A stretch of 64,000 nt of DNA from Sporolactobacillus kofuensis. GTDB taxonomy: Bacteria; Bacillota; Bacilli; Bacillales; Sporolactobacillaceae. A program made the position numbers and the translations under genes. Location of the stretch: the NCBI RefSeq assembly GCF_024125425.1, contig NZ_JAMXWN010000004.1, positions 1-64,000 of the forward strand, given 5' to 3'. The notes beneath the pieces were generated by a model. It saw only the letters and a program-made list of their open reading frames with translations. It had not been told where the DNA came from and made no database searches. Below, piece after piece: positions 55,053 to 63,915 of this stretch (position 1 is the first letter of the stretch; every line of letters begins with the position of its first letter).

Positions 55053-55976
55053 TTACATATTATCCATACGTGACTGATGTTTGTTCACGTACATAAACTC
55101 GTCCGCTTTTTCTATAAGATCTTCGATGGTTTCACCGTCATCGGGATAAAAACTAATACCGATGCTCAGCGATAGCCAAATGTTATATCCGTCTTGAATA
55201 ATATGTCTTTTCCGATTTGCTTCAATCCTGTCGGCAATGATCTGATAATCCTCAAATGTATTGATATCCGGAAGGAGCACTACAAATTCATCGCCACCAA
55301 ATCTGCAGACGATATCATCTTTTCTTGTTGATTCCGTCAACAGACTTGCTACTCGAGTCATCACTTTGTCGCCTGTATTATGACCATAGGTATCATTTAT
55401 CATTTTAAATTCATTAACATCGACGAACATCAGGCCAAGCATGGTTCCACGTTGTTTGGCTACAGCGAGATACTTATCAGCAAATTTATCAAACAGCGCC
55501 CGATTTGCCACACCGGTTAATTTATCATAATAAGCAAGTTTCTCAATAACCTTTTCCTTTTGCTTCAGCTGGTTATTCAACTGAGACAGCTGGTTAACGT
55601 AGTCTCTCAGCTGATTGATTCTCAAGAACTGATTCGTCACATCAATAAATTCCAGCATAACCGCGACATTTCCCGACACTGAAATTCGGTTCATTTTCAG
55701 GTTTACTCGGTAATCTTGGCTAACCAGATGACGGTGCATGGCAGCAGAAAAGAAGACAGGGTTCCCGCCGGCAATAAGCCGCTTTACCGCATTATGGAAA
55801 AAAGGACGTTCAAGCATTGGCAATACTTCATCGACGCGATGCTTGAGAACATCTTCACTCTTCTTACCGGATAACTTTTCTATAAAAGGATTCCAGTAGG
55901 TAATAACGAGGTCTTCCGTAATAATGACGATACCCTCATTTATGCAGTTTAATACACCTGGTAGAATTGAATCCAT
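55053..55976 (-). CDS. PAS-GGDEF diguanylate cyclase
   Basis: Soluble protein of 307 residues. A PAS-like sensor (~10-115; IVIITEDLVITYWNPFIEKL), a coiled coil (~120-150), and a GGDEF domain (~150-307) with YYDKLTGVANRALFDKF, the intact active-site motif RFGGDEF and SIGISFYPDDG. It should make cyclic di-GMP. I see no clear RxxD inhibition site in the expected place. The ATG at 55976 follows GGAAGATGA, which holds the cheC-like stop; GTG 55982 is an alternative start. Third gene of its operon. Confidence 0.88.
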   Translation of the reverse strand: MDSILPGVLNCINEGIVIITEDLVITYWNPFIEKLSGKKSEDVLKHRVDEVLPMLERPFFHNAVKRLIAGGNPVFFSAAMHRHLVSQDYRVNLKMNRISVSGNVAVMLEFIDVTNQFLRINQLRDYVNQLSQLNNQLKQKEKVIEKLAYYDKLTGVANRALFDKFADKYLAVAKQRGTMLGLMFVDVNEFKMINDTYGHNTGDKVMTRVASLLTESTRKDDIVCRFGGDEFVVLLPDINTFEDYQIIADRIEANRKRHIIQDGYNIWLSLSIGISFYPDDGETIEDLIEKADEFMYVNKHQSRMDNM

Positions 55977-55982
55977 ATTCAC

Positions 55983-56621
55983 TCATCTTCCGTTATACAG
56001 TCTATCAATCTTATTCAGAATGTCATCTAGAGAGTTTAAGGTCATATTAATGACAATGGCGCCTGCAATTTCCGTCCCTTCAATATCAAAAGCCAAGAAC
56101 ATCATGAGTACAAGGCGGTAATCTTCAGTGTCAACAAAATGATCCGCACTTGCATTATTCAAAACATCAACCTCTGGGAGCGTGTACTCCACCGGTATGT
56201 TGACCGTATTACTTAATTCGCCAATGATGGAATTAATGACGATATTTCCGATCTCTTTGATTGTGTCAAAATCAATATCGGTAAAATCCAACGAATACTC
56301 CGTTTCATCATGCGTTTCATGAAGACAAAGATCGATAAAGTGATGCATTTTATCTGCAGGAAATAGAAGACTGACTTTTCCTTCCAACTGACTATCAAAG
56401 GAAATGGATGAAACCATTACCGCGCCCTCTGCAACTTGCTTCAAGTATTTATTCAGTTCAATTTTGCCCTTCTCCGCGTTGAGTATCCTCACACTCGGGA
56501 TCGTTAATCCGATTTGCTTATCAATAATGTCTGACAATGTACTTGCGGCTTGTCCGACACCAATATTAAATAATTCCGTCAAAATATCTTCTCTGCTGAT
56601 TTTACCGGCCACGTGCACCAT
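55983..56621 (-). CDS. CheC-like phosphatase
   Basis: Protein of 212 residues of the CheC/CheX/FliY phosphatase family. Both phosphatase motifs of the form DxxxExxN are present: DILTELFNIG (near 12-21) and DTIKEIGNIV (near 119-128). Two intact sites resemble CheC, which dephosphorylates CheY-P. The N-terminal motif reads NIGVGQAASTLS. The start overlaps the receiver gene by 20 nt; GTG codons at 56618 and 56612 are alternatives with better spacing. No che operon is nearby. Confidence 0.82.
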   Translation of the reverse strand: MVHVAGKISREDILTELFNIGVGQAASTLSDIIDKQIGLTIPSVRILNAEKGKIELNKYLKQVAEGAVMVSSISFDSQLEGKVSLLFPADKMHHFIDLCLHETHDETEYSLDFTDIDFDTIKEIGNIVINSIIGELSNTVNIPVEYTLPEVDVLNNASADHFVDTEDYRLVLMMFLAFDIEGTEIAGAIVINMTLNSLDDILNKIDRLYNGR

Positions 56622-56979
56622 TCCCTATGATGTTCGCTATCTCTCTTGCCTTCTTTTCATCCAGAGGCTTGTTTATGAAAGAGAGCACACCCATTTTTTC
56701 AACAACTTCGCGCACACGGTTCTGTACATCGGCAGAAAGCACAATCACTTTCGCTTCTCGATCAATCTGTTTTACTTTCTCAATAAGATCCTGGCCGCGT
56801 AATTTCGGCATCAATAAATCCACAATCATATAATCTGGTTTCGCTTCGTTAAATTTATGAAGTCCTTCTTCACCGTCTCCGGCAAAAACGAACTCAATAT
56901 CTTCTAAATATTGGTTTAGAAAGGAATATGTAATCTTCTGTGAAAACTTTGAGTCATCAACAATAAGTACTTTGGTCAC
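56602..56979 (-). CDS. CheY-like single-domain response regulator
   Basis: Receiver-only protein of 125 residues. It has D9, D10, the phosphorylated Asp in DYMIVDLLMPKLRG (near 53), the switch Ser in VIVLSADVQ and the Lys in FINKPL. There is no output domain, so it must act through partners, probably the CheC-like and GGDEF proteins encoded next. GTG start 56979 after AAGGAG (TTG one codon upstream is possible). First gene of the operon. Confidence 0.88.
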   Translation of the reverse strand: MTKVLIVDDSKFSQKITYSFLNQYLEDIEFVFAGDGEEGLHKFNEAKPDYMIVDLLMPKLRGQDLIEKVKQIDREAKVIVLSADVQNRVREVVEKMGVLSFINKPLDEKKAREIANIIGNGARGR

Positions 56980-57275
56980 CAAATATCACTCCTTCAATAA
57001 TTTCCATCCTATTTGGTACCTCGTTAGAAATGTAAAAGTACTTTCCTTCCTCCAAATAAACAGTTACAAATGAACTAGGTATTTATACACTGGAAATTTA
57101 TACAAATAGTATTAATTATACTACTTATTATTATAAATAGAAGGGCGGAAAAGACAAGAGAAAATATGTCTATTTTACTAGCGCTTTCATGGTAATTTAT
57201 TACATTATTAAATTAAAAGTTTAAAAAAATTCATTCAGTCCACAGTTCTTGTTCCTATTTCCCTTGAGATCAAAT
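56980..57275. other. AT-rich promoter region, no gene
   Basis: Very AT-rich upstream region of the CheY-CheC-GGDEF operon. Only short AT tracts and no clear operator or small gene are visible. Confidence 0.5.
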
Positions 57276-57301
57276 AAAAACGGTGGGATCAACCCCACCG
57301 T
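57276..57301 (-). terminator. terminator of the small gene
   Basis: Read leftward, CGGTGGG/CCCACCG stem with a 6-nt loop is followed by TTTTTATTTG. Confidence 0.75.
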
Positions 57302-57321
57302 AATCGAACAACATTATAAAT

Positions 57322-57522
57322 TCATTTTATATTATACTTTGTGAAAACCCTGACTGTCCGTCTCTCTTCTAGAAGACAAACGCCTTGTTTCCTGATAGCT
57401 TCAGCGATCAGGTCCAATTCTTGTAACATCGCACGCGATAAGAATCCGTTTTCAATGTTTTGTTTAATCGAATGATACAATCCAGTTAAATAGTTAGCAG
57501 AATAATGGTCATACGAACACAT
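57322..57522 (-). CDS. small helical protein, possibly Spo0E-like
   Basis: Protein of 66 residues starting MCSYDHYSANYLTGLYHSIK after GAGGGGGG, with its own terminator, so it is very likely expressed. The middle part (NGFLSRAMLQELDLIAEAIRK) loosely resembles Spo0E-family aspartyl phosphatases, which carry SQELD; here the Ser is missing (LQELDLI). I cannot confirm the family. If true, it would remove phosphate from Spo0A. It is divergent from the ComP-like kinase. Confidence 0.5.
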   Translation of the reverse strand: MCSYDHYSANYLTGLYHSIKQNIENGFLSRAMLQELDLIAEAIRKQGVCLLEERRTVRVFTKYNIK

Positions 57523-57771
57523 TGAGATCCCCCCTCGCAAAAGAAATGAGCCATTCCTGTTTTTCTCTCTCATTAACTATTTGTCTATATTTATGATCGC
57601 TATTATTTTTCTATTCTATTTTCTCCCCTATATTCACTATACGCCAGACGCTAACTTTAAAAATCCGTATTTTCCGCAATTATAAGAATTTTTATTTACT
57701 AAAGGAAAATTGTCAAAGAATGTTGAATTATGATTAAGAAAAAGAGAGAAATGGACTAGGAGTTGATGACT

Positions 57772-59859
57772 GTGAAGCCAAGATACATCACTTCATTCTT
57801 GTTATTATTTTTTCTTATTCTTAATAGTTACTACTGCTATCAATTTCAAAATATAGTTCATACTCATGATTTTCCAGAAGCTACTCCAATCCTCTTTGAA
57901 TATCTCTCGCTTTTCTTAGTTGGGCTCTTTTTTGTTTGCAATGGTATGTATTGCTACGTTATTAAACCAAACTCAATCATCACGAAACACTATTACGCCA
58001 TCCTGTTCGTTACGGGTCTTGCTATCAGTTCGGTCATTCCATCGGTACTAAATAATCCGCTTGCTCGTCTGATTGAGTTGTACTCCGTTCTCCTCATTCC
58101 AACTTTCAAGTATAAATTTTTTCTTTACTTTCCAACTGCTGCACGTCCAAAGGTCTATGAATATCTTTATACTGTGATAAAAGTCGTTTCTATTGTCCTG
58201 GGAACACTGTATGCACTTTCTGTTTTCCGCTTTCACTTGATACACAATCCCTTTAATACATTATTTAATCGGATAATTATTTTGTTCATAATATTCTCTT
58301 TGACTGCCAGTATCTACATTCTGATCCGAATGCATCAACATAACTCATTAAAAGTAAAGAATCAAATCATGATTCTTATCTTAAGCTTTTTCGTTTCATA
58401 TCTTCCTGTGGTCATATTCTGTGTTATTCCTTACTTTTTGGGAACATTAGATGGGGTTCTTTTTTACTACAGTTTGCTGAGCACGATCATTTCCCCGATT
58501 ACAATATCGTACATCCTAACTCAGCAAGAAATAATCGACGCTAAATTAAACTTAATTCCTTTATTCATGAGACTGACTACTCTTGTACTCTCACTCGCTC
58601 TGTCAGATAGCCTCTTCTATCTTTTTTTCTCTAAAGAAATGGAACATTTTCTGGCATTTAACTTATTTATCACGTTCATTTTGCTATTCTTTTTTTCTAC
58701 AAACAAATTATTTGATCGGCTCAGGCATCGCCCACTAGCAGATAAAACTAGAGAAATCAAACAGGAGAAAGAGCGCATTCTTCAGGGAGCGTTGAACGGA
58801 TACCATCTGACCACATGTGCACAACTGATTGTGAACTTTGTTCATCGGACTTTAGCAATTAATGGCGTCAGTTTGATCTGGAAACAGAAACATATTCCAA
58901 AAATTATATACGAGACAGGTATTTTCGCCAATAACGAACTCTCTTACCAATTCCTTAACAATAGCGAAACGGCAAATGAAGATCTGCAAAAGAAGCTGAC
59001 CGTTCTTCCATTACGTGACGGTGAGACTGACCGCGGATGGATTCTCATCGGTCAGAAGCTTAATGGAACAAAAATTAGTAAGATTGAACAATTTCTACTG
59101 GATGAAATTCGTGCAAATACTTTGGAACTGCTCAGAAGTTCGGAGAAAGTCGCAACTATGGGACAAGCATTGAAAAAGACCCGGTCCAAATCCTACACGC
59201 ATGAACAAATTAATCGTATCTTAATGAATGCGCTGGATGAACAACGTCGATCATTATCTATTTTTCTTCACGATGAAGTGCTACAAAATGTTATACTGTT
59301 AGAAAATAAGATTGAAATGTTTCATCGAAACAAACAAGTAGATAGTGCCGCATACCACGTCATTAAAGAATCCCTGATGAATGAAATCTATGAAATAAGG
59401 GAGAAATCACGTGAGTTGCATCCATTTATAGTCGAAGATCTCGGATTAGAGCAAAGTGTTGAATCCGTTAAAAAAAGATTTCAGAAAAATTATAATGTGA
59501 TTATCGACACGCACTATCAACTCAAGTTGACACTGATCTCCAAAACCCTTTCCATCGCAGCATTCCGCATCATTAAAGAACTCATCTACAACGCAATCAA
59601 ACACTCAGGCTCACGTGTTATTTCGATTTCTCTACTCTGTGTCGACCGCTACTTGGTCATGAAAGTCACTGATAAGGGAAAAGGGTTTGAAATTACCAAA
59701 GCCATCGATCATACACGTAGTGACCACATCGGACTCATCACGATTCAAAGACGCGTTGACCAGCTTAACGGATTAGTTGAAATACAGTCCGTTGTTGGAA
59801 AAGGTACAAGCATTAAAATTACATTGCCATTAGATTGGAATGAGGAACGTGACCATTAA
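57772..59859 (+). CDS. ComP-like sensor histidine kinase
   Basis: Membrane histidine kinase of 695 residues. Eight or nine helices fill residues ~5-325, then a GAF-like soluble region (~340-450), a coiled coil and the HisKA_3 domain with phosphoacceptor H in SLSIFLHDEVLQNVILLEN (near 500). The HATPase has IIKELIYNAIKHS and DKGKGF. This is ComP architecture. GTG 57772 is 9 nt after AGGAG; ATG 57766 is another option. It overlaps the regulator gene by 11 nt. No comQ/comX pheromone genes lie upstream, so the signal is unknown. Confidence 0.82.
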   Translation: MKPRYITSFLLLFFLILNSYYCYQFQNIVHTHDFPEATPILFEYLSLFLVGLFFVCNGMYCYVIKPNSIITKHYYAILFVTGLAISSVIPSVLNNPLARLIELYSVLLIPTFKYKFFLYFPTAARPKVYEYLYTVIKVVSIVLGTLYALSVFRFHLIHNPFNTLFNRIIILFIIFSLTASIYILIRMHQHNSLKVKNQIMILILSFFVSYLPVVIFCVIPYFLGTLDGVLFYYSLLSTIISPITISYILTQQEIIDAKLNLIPLFMRLTTLVLSLALSDSLFYLFFSKEMEHFLAFNLFITFILLFFFSTNKLFDRLRHRPLADKTREIKQEKERILQGALNGYHLTTCAQLIVNFVHRTLAINGVSLIWKQKHIPKIIYETGIFANNELSYQFLNNSETANEDLQKKLTVLPLRDGETDRGWILIGQKLNGTKISKIEQFLLDEIRANTLELLRSSEKVATMGQALKKTRSKSYTHEQINRILMNALDEQRRSLSIFLHDEVLQNVILLENKIEMFHRNKQVDSAAYHVIKESLMNEIYEIREKSRELHPFIVEDLGLEQSVESVKKRFQKNYNVIIDTHYQLKLTLISKTLSIAAFRIIKELIYNAIKHSGSRVISISLLCVDRYLVMKVTDKGKGFEITKAIDHTRSDHIGLITIQRRVDQLNGLVEIQSVVGKGTSIKITLPLDWNEERDH

Positions 59860-60451
59860 GATTATCTTAGTTGACGATCATCTGCTCATGTTGATGGGCC
59901 TAAAAGAATTGCTTGAGAAGGAAAAGGATTTTCACGTCATTGATGCACTACCGGATCCGAAAAATCTTGAAGAAGTGATTCGTATACATCCGCCCGAAAT
60001 TCTTGTCCTTGATGTTCGTTTAAAGGATACAAATGGGATTGAACTCACGAAACAGATCAAGAAGTTAAATCCAGAGTTAAAGATCATCATATTGTCCGGT
60101 TATCATTATGATGAGTACATCGAAGCCGCAAAGCAGGCAGGTGCCGATGCCTACATCAGCAAAGAGGAATCCAATCGGAAACTTGTTTTTGTCATTAGAC
60201 AAGTCTTTGCAGGTAAAAAGGTTTTCCCAAACATCCATCCCGAAGTTCAAACGGAAACATTAACGCCAAGAGAACGTGACATTCTCAATTTGATTGCTTC
60301 CGACATGACAACCAGCGAAATCAGCCAATCCTTATCAATTAGCAAACGTACGGTTGAATACCACATTTCATCCCTCATGCAAAAATTAGGAGCCGACTCT
60401 CGCGTCGGTGCTGTTGTTGCCGCAATCAAAAAAGGATTGCTTGGCATCTAA
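59849..60451 (+). CDS. NarL/ComA-like response regulator
   Basis: Response regulator of 200 residues. The receiver has IILVDDHLLM, the phosphorylated Asp in EILVLDVRLKDTNG and Lys in YISKEE. The LuxR-type helix-turn-helix is LTPRERDILNLIASDMTTSE with SKRTVEYHISSLMQKLG. GTG start inside the end of the kinase gene after GAGGAAC, so translation is coupled. Pairing with the ComP-like kinase is clear; calling it ComA would go beyond the data. Confidence 0.88.
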   Translation: MTIKIILVDDHLLMLMGLKELLEKEKDFHVIDALPDPKNLEEVIRIHPPEILVLDVRLKDTNGIELTKQIKKLNPELKIIILSGYHYDEYIEAAKQAGADAYISKEESNRKLVFVIRQVFAGKKVFPNIHPEVQTETLTPRERDILNLIASDMTTSEISQSLSISKRTVEYHISSLMQKLGADSRVGAVVAAIKKGLLGI

Positions 60452-60470
60452 TACCAGCAATCCTATTCTT
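60434..60470 (+). terminator. response-regulator terminator overlapping the stop
   Basis: GGATTGCT (inside the last codons) pairs with AGCAATCC after the stop, followed by TATTCTT. Confidence 0.6.
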
Positions 60471-60546
60471 TCAATGCATCGTTTCACACATGGTCAAGAG
60501 ATCGATCACTTCTCATGACCATGCGCAAAGCTTTTGCTTCTCATGC

Positions 60547-61425
60547 TTAAAATTTACGTTCACCATCATTTGAAGTCAGGATTTGGTACAGTTCAGGGCG
60601 GCGGTCACGGAAAATGCCCCATTCAAATCGCTGCGCTTGCAACTGATCGAGATCGAACTCAGCCACCAACGCTGTTTCACTTGTACGATCCGCCTCACAG
60701 ATCTTGTTTCCTTGCGGTCCGGCTATAAATGAAGAACCATAGAATGTGATCTGAGACTCATCATCGCTTTCCATTCCAATACGGTTTGAGGCGATAACAG
60801 GAACAAGATTAGATGCTGCATGGCCTAGCATACAAGCCTGCCAGTGATCCTTTGAATCGATTGACGAATCATAGGGTTCCGAACCAATCGCTGTCGGATA
60901 AAACAGCAATTCCGCACCCATTAATGTCATGCACCGAGCAGATTCAGGAAACCATTGATCCCAACAAATGCCGACACCAATCTTGCCGTAGCGGGTTTCC
61001 CATACTTTGAACCCTGTGTCTCCAGGATTAAAATAAAACTTTTCTTCATAACCGGGTCCATCCGGGATGTGGCTTTTGCGGTATGTTCCGAGCACAGTCC
61101 CGTCGGCATCAATCATCGCCATAGCATTGTAAAGGGCATTGTTCTTCCGCTCGTAAAAACTGATGGGCAGCACAACGTGGAGCTCGCGAGCAATTTTCTG
61201 AAAGTGAAGGATGGCCTTGTTTTCTTCCAGTGCTTTAGCTAAAGCATAATATTCCGTTTTTTCCTTCTGACAAAAATATGGCGTTTCAAACAATTCCTGA
61301 AGCAATATGATCTGAGCGTCTTCAGCAGCAGCCTTTCGAACAAGTGCTTCTGCTTTGCGAATATTATCATCAATGCTCCACGAACAACTCATTTGTGTTG
61401 CCGCGACCTTTACTTTTCTCATCAT
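60547..61425 (-). CDS. aguB: N-carbamoylputrescine amidohydrolase
   Basis: Nitrilase-superfamily enzyme of 292 residues that turns N-carbamoylputrescine into putrescine, CO2 and ammonia. The catalytic triad is E44 (LLQELFETPYF), K117 (TYRKSHIPDGPGY) and C154 (GVGICWDQWFPE). The segment DGPGYEEKFYFNPGD is typical of AguB. Its ATG overlaps the aguA stop by 4 nt (ATGATGA), so it is coupled to aguA. A loose inverted repeat, ATGGTCA/TGACCAT, lies downstream at about 60490-60523. Confidence 0.94.
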   Translation of the reverse strand: MMRKVKVAATQMSCSWSIDDNIRKAEALVRKAAAEDAQIILLQELFETPYFCQKEKTEYYALAKALEENKAILHFQKIARELHVVLPISFYERKNNALYNAMAMIDADGTVLGTYRKSHIPDGPGYEEKFYFNPGDTGFKVWETRYGKIGVGICWDQWFPESARCMTLMGAELLFYPTAIGSEPYDSSIDSKDHWQACMLGHAASNLVPVIASNRIGMESDDESQITFYGSSFIAGPQGNKICEADRTSETALVAEFDLDQLQAQRFEWGIFRDRRPELYQILTSNDGERKF

Positions 61426-62477
61426 GCAGAGTCCTCTTTCTTTTCAATAATCGGCATTTGCTGGGTGGAGCAGTGCACATTTCCGCCCTCACGGATGATC
61501 GCCATACCATCAACGGTGCGTATCGTCCGGTTCGGAAAAAGATCCTTAAGAATGGATAGCGCCTGCTTGTCCGTTTCTTCGGCGTCACCACCAAATATCG
61601 GCAGTATGATTCCCTGATTCACAAAATAAAAGTTCAGATAACTGAGCGTAAGCCGAGTATCCCGCTCAAAGCGAATTGGCGGTTGCGGAATACGAATGAT
61701 CTCCAGCTTTCTCCCCCGGGCATCAATACTGTTCTCCAAACGCCGGATATTCTCTTGAGTGATTTCGGCATTCTCATCATCCGAATCTTCACATGACTGG
61801 ATCAGTACTTTTCCTGGTGCGGCGAAACATGCGATGTTATCCACATGCCCATCCGTTTCATCACCAGAAAGTCCATTCTTCAACCAGATCACTTTTTCAA
61901 CATTTATATACATTTTTAAGTACTCTTCAATTTGCTCACGGTTCATAGTCGGATTGCGATTAGGATTCAACAAACATTGCTCTGTTGTCAGAAGTGTTCC
62001 CTCACCATCCACATGGAAGGAACCGCCTTCCATAACTAGAGGTGCGTCAAAGCAGGGAATCTGCATTGCGCTAAGAATCACCGGTGCCACTGCATCATCG
62101 AGATCCCATGGCTCATATTTCTCGCCCCATGCATTAAAGCGCCAGTTTACACCGGCCAATCTTCCCTGTTGATCCTTAATAAACGTTGGTCCATTGTCAC
62201 GAATCCAAGAATCGTTATGCGGAACAGCTATAATTTCAATCGGATGTTTCATCGGTTTACTCAAATAGGAGCGCACAATCTTTTGATCATCCGGATTCAC
62301 AAGCACGCTGACCGATTCAAATTCGGAAATTGCCTTGACAAATTCAGCATAGCCAGAGCAAACCCGTGCATACTCGTCTGGATAACACATCGATTCACGC
62401 ACCGGCCACGAAAGGAACGTCCGTTCATGGCTTTCCCACTCCGCCGGCATTTTATAAGTCAGTTCTTTCGGATTCAT
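61422..62477 (-). CDS. aguA: agmatine deiminase
   Basis: Enzyme of 351 residues that converts agmatine to N-carbamoylputrescine and ammonia. The peptidylarginine-deiminase-like fold shows SWPVRESMCYPDEY, NDSWIRDNGPTFI, LVMEGGSFHVDGEGT and GDETDGHVDNIACF. The catalytic cysteine is C336 in GGNVHCSTQQMP. ATG 62477 follows GAGGTATG; the 19 codons upstream are not family-like. aguA-aguB form an operon without an agmatine transporter, so agmatine may come from internal arginine decarboxylation. The products feed putrescine and spermidine. Confidence 0.95.
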   Translation of the reverse strand: MNPKELTYKMPAEWESHERTFLSWPVRESMCYPDEYARVCSGYAEFVKAISEFESVSVLVNPDDQKIVRSYLSKPMKHPIEIIAVPHNDSWIRDNGPTFIKDQQGRLAGVNWRFNAWGEKYEPWDLDDAVAPVILSAMQIPCFDAPLVMEGGSFHVDGEGTLLTTEQCLLNPNRNPTMNREQIEEYLKMYINVEKVIWLKNGLSGDETDGHVDNIACFAAPGKVLIQSCEDSDDENAEITQENIRRLENSIDARGRKLEIIRIPQPPIRFERDTRLTLSYLNFYFVNQGIILPIFGGDAEETDKQALSILKDLFPNRTIRTVDGMAIIREGGNVHCSTQQMPIIEKKEDSA

Positions 62478-62579
62478 GGCATACCTCACAATGATCATTA
62501 AAGTTGTCTTGATTAGTATGTTATCATAAATCATTCAAAACAAAAATGGACCTGGTTTGCCCAATCAGCCACGGAAAAT

Positions 62580-62614
62580 GCCCAAACAGTTAGATGGATC
62601 AAACTGCTTGGGCT
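62580..62614 (-). terminator. GGDEF gene terminator
   Basis: Read leftward, GCCCAA-CAGTT and AACTG-TTGGGC pair around a 10-nt loop and are followed by ATTTTCC. It lies ~105 nt beyond the stop of the leftward GGDEF gene. Confidence 0.6.
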
Positions 62615-62718
62615 CACTCTTGATTTTGAATGAAGTTCTTCTCAAACATTGCCTCTTGATGAGAAAAACAACAGGATCATTTAATCAGATATTTTTATTA
62701 AAAATTCATTCTATACGA

Positions 62719-63915
62719 TCACAATTCGGCTTTAAGTTCCTCTTGATAGTGTCCGCGATAGACCCCATTTTTTCCATTCCGTTTCGCTCCGTACAAGGCA
62801 TTATCACAAGAGATGTAGAGTGTTTCTATATCGGTGAATTGGTCGGGCAAGATCGTCAGAAGCCCAATGCTTATCGTATATTTCAGAGGCTGATTAGGTA
62901 GGAAGATCTGTGCTTGAGCAACTTCATTTCTTATTCTCTCAGCCAATAATGCAGACGCTTCTTCATCCATTCCCGGCATTAGAATTGCAAATTCATCACC
63001 GCCGAATCGACTGAACAGGTGATCTGGTTCGATCTGATTATAGATGCGTCTGGAAAGATCCCGCAATACACGATCGCCGATATCATGACCATGTGTATCA
63101 TTTATGCATTTAAAGCTGTCCACATCAAATAACAAAAAGGATAGCTTCTGCTTTTTCTTAGCATAATAATTGAGATAATACTCTGTCTGTGCAAAGAAAG
63201 CTCTACGATTCAATGTCTTCGTTAAATCATCATAATTCGCAAGGTGAACCAGTTCTTTATCGGTCATTTCTTTGAGTAGCAAGATGAAGCCCGTACCTCC
63301 CAGAATCATGGTCATATTGATCATAATAAAGCTAAATCCATAGGCAAACGAAGCAGCGTTCGAATCCAGGTCAGTGGAAGGATTGATAACCAGAGCAACA
63401 ATCGTGCGCGCCACTAATCCCAGTAACAAAATAAAGTACAGATACCCCATGGAGTGCATCAGCAAAGAGTGCTGTTTTCCTCGCGTCATTCGCCATACTG
63501 GAAGAACAAGAATTACCACCAATGCTACCGAGGCGAACGCAATTCTGATATGCGCTTGATTGAAAAAGAAGAGGATAATGTGAAAGCTAAGAATATATAA
63601 GACCGAAAACCAAAGATAGAGATTTCGAGTGGATCGATGATAACTTCTCGCCAATTTAAGCAGCGCGAGCACTTCAAAAGTATAGCCAATGAACAATAAA
63701 CTGTTTGCGAGTGAAACAGCTATCAGATCAAAAGCTCCTCCTCGAAAAATCGCGATGATCCAGGCAATGGTCTGGAGACACTTCCCATAGAAGAACGTAT
63801 TCAATGTATCATCGTCCCTGTGCCGCCATAGGTATGCCCCAATCAGAAAAACCATGACGACATTCCCGGTCACAAGGAAAGATAAAAACATTTTCATATC
63901 CATCAGAGCGTTCAT
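62719..63915 (-). CDS. membrane-bound GGDEF diguanylate cyclase
   Basis: Protein of 398 residues. Six to seven helices make an N-terminal membrane sensor (~10-225), then a GGDEF domain (~230-395) with NYDDLTKTLNRRAFF, DVDSFKCINDTHGHDIGD, the intact motif RFGGDEF and YTISIGLL. It should make cyclic di-GMP in response to a membrane signal. GATGGGGA precedes the ATG. Together with the PAS-GGDEF protein it is the second predicted cyclase in 9 kb. Confidence 0.9.
   Translation of the reverse strand: MNALMDMKMFLSFLVTGNVVMVFLIGAYLWRHRDDDTLNTFFYGKCLQTIAWIIAIFRGGAFDLIAVSLANSLLFIGYTFEVLALLKLARSYHRSTRNLYLWFSVLYILSFHIILFFFNQAHIRIAFASVALVVILVLPVWRMTRGKQHSLLMHSMGYLYFILLLGLVARTIVALVINPSTDLDSNAASFAYGFSFIMINMTMILGGTGFILLLKEMTDKELVHLANYDDLTKTLNRRAFFAQTEYYLNYYAKKKQKLSFLLFDVDSFKCINDTHGHDIGDRVLRDLSRRIYNQIEPDHLFSRFGGDEFAILMPGMDEEASALLAERIRNEVAQAQIFLPNQPLKYTISIGLLTILPDQFTDIETLYISCDNALYGAKRNGKNGVYRGHYQEELKAEL

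Noticed and set aside
57763-60451. Complete comQXPA quorum-sensing locus
   Set aside because: No comQ or comX can be found upstream; only the kinase and regulator are present.
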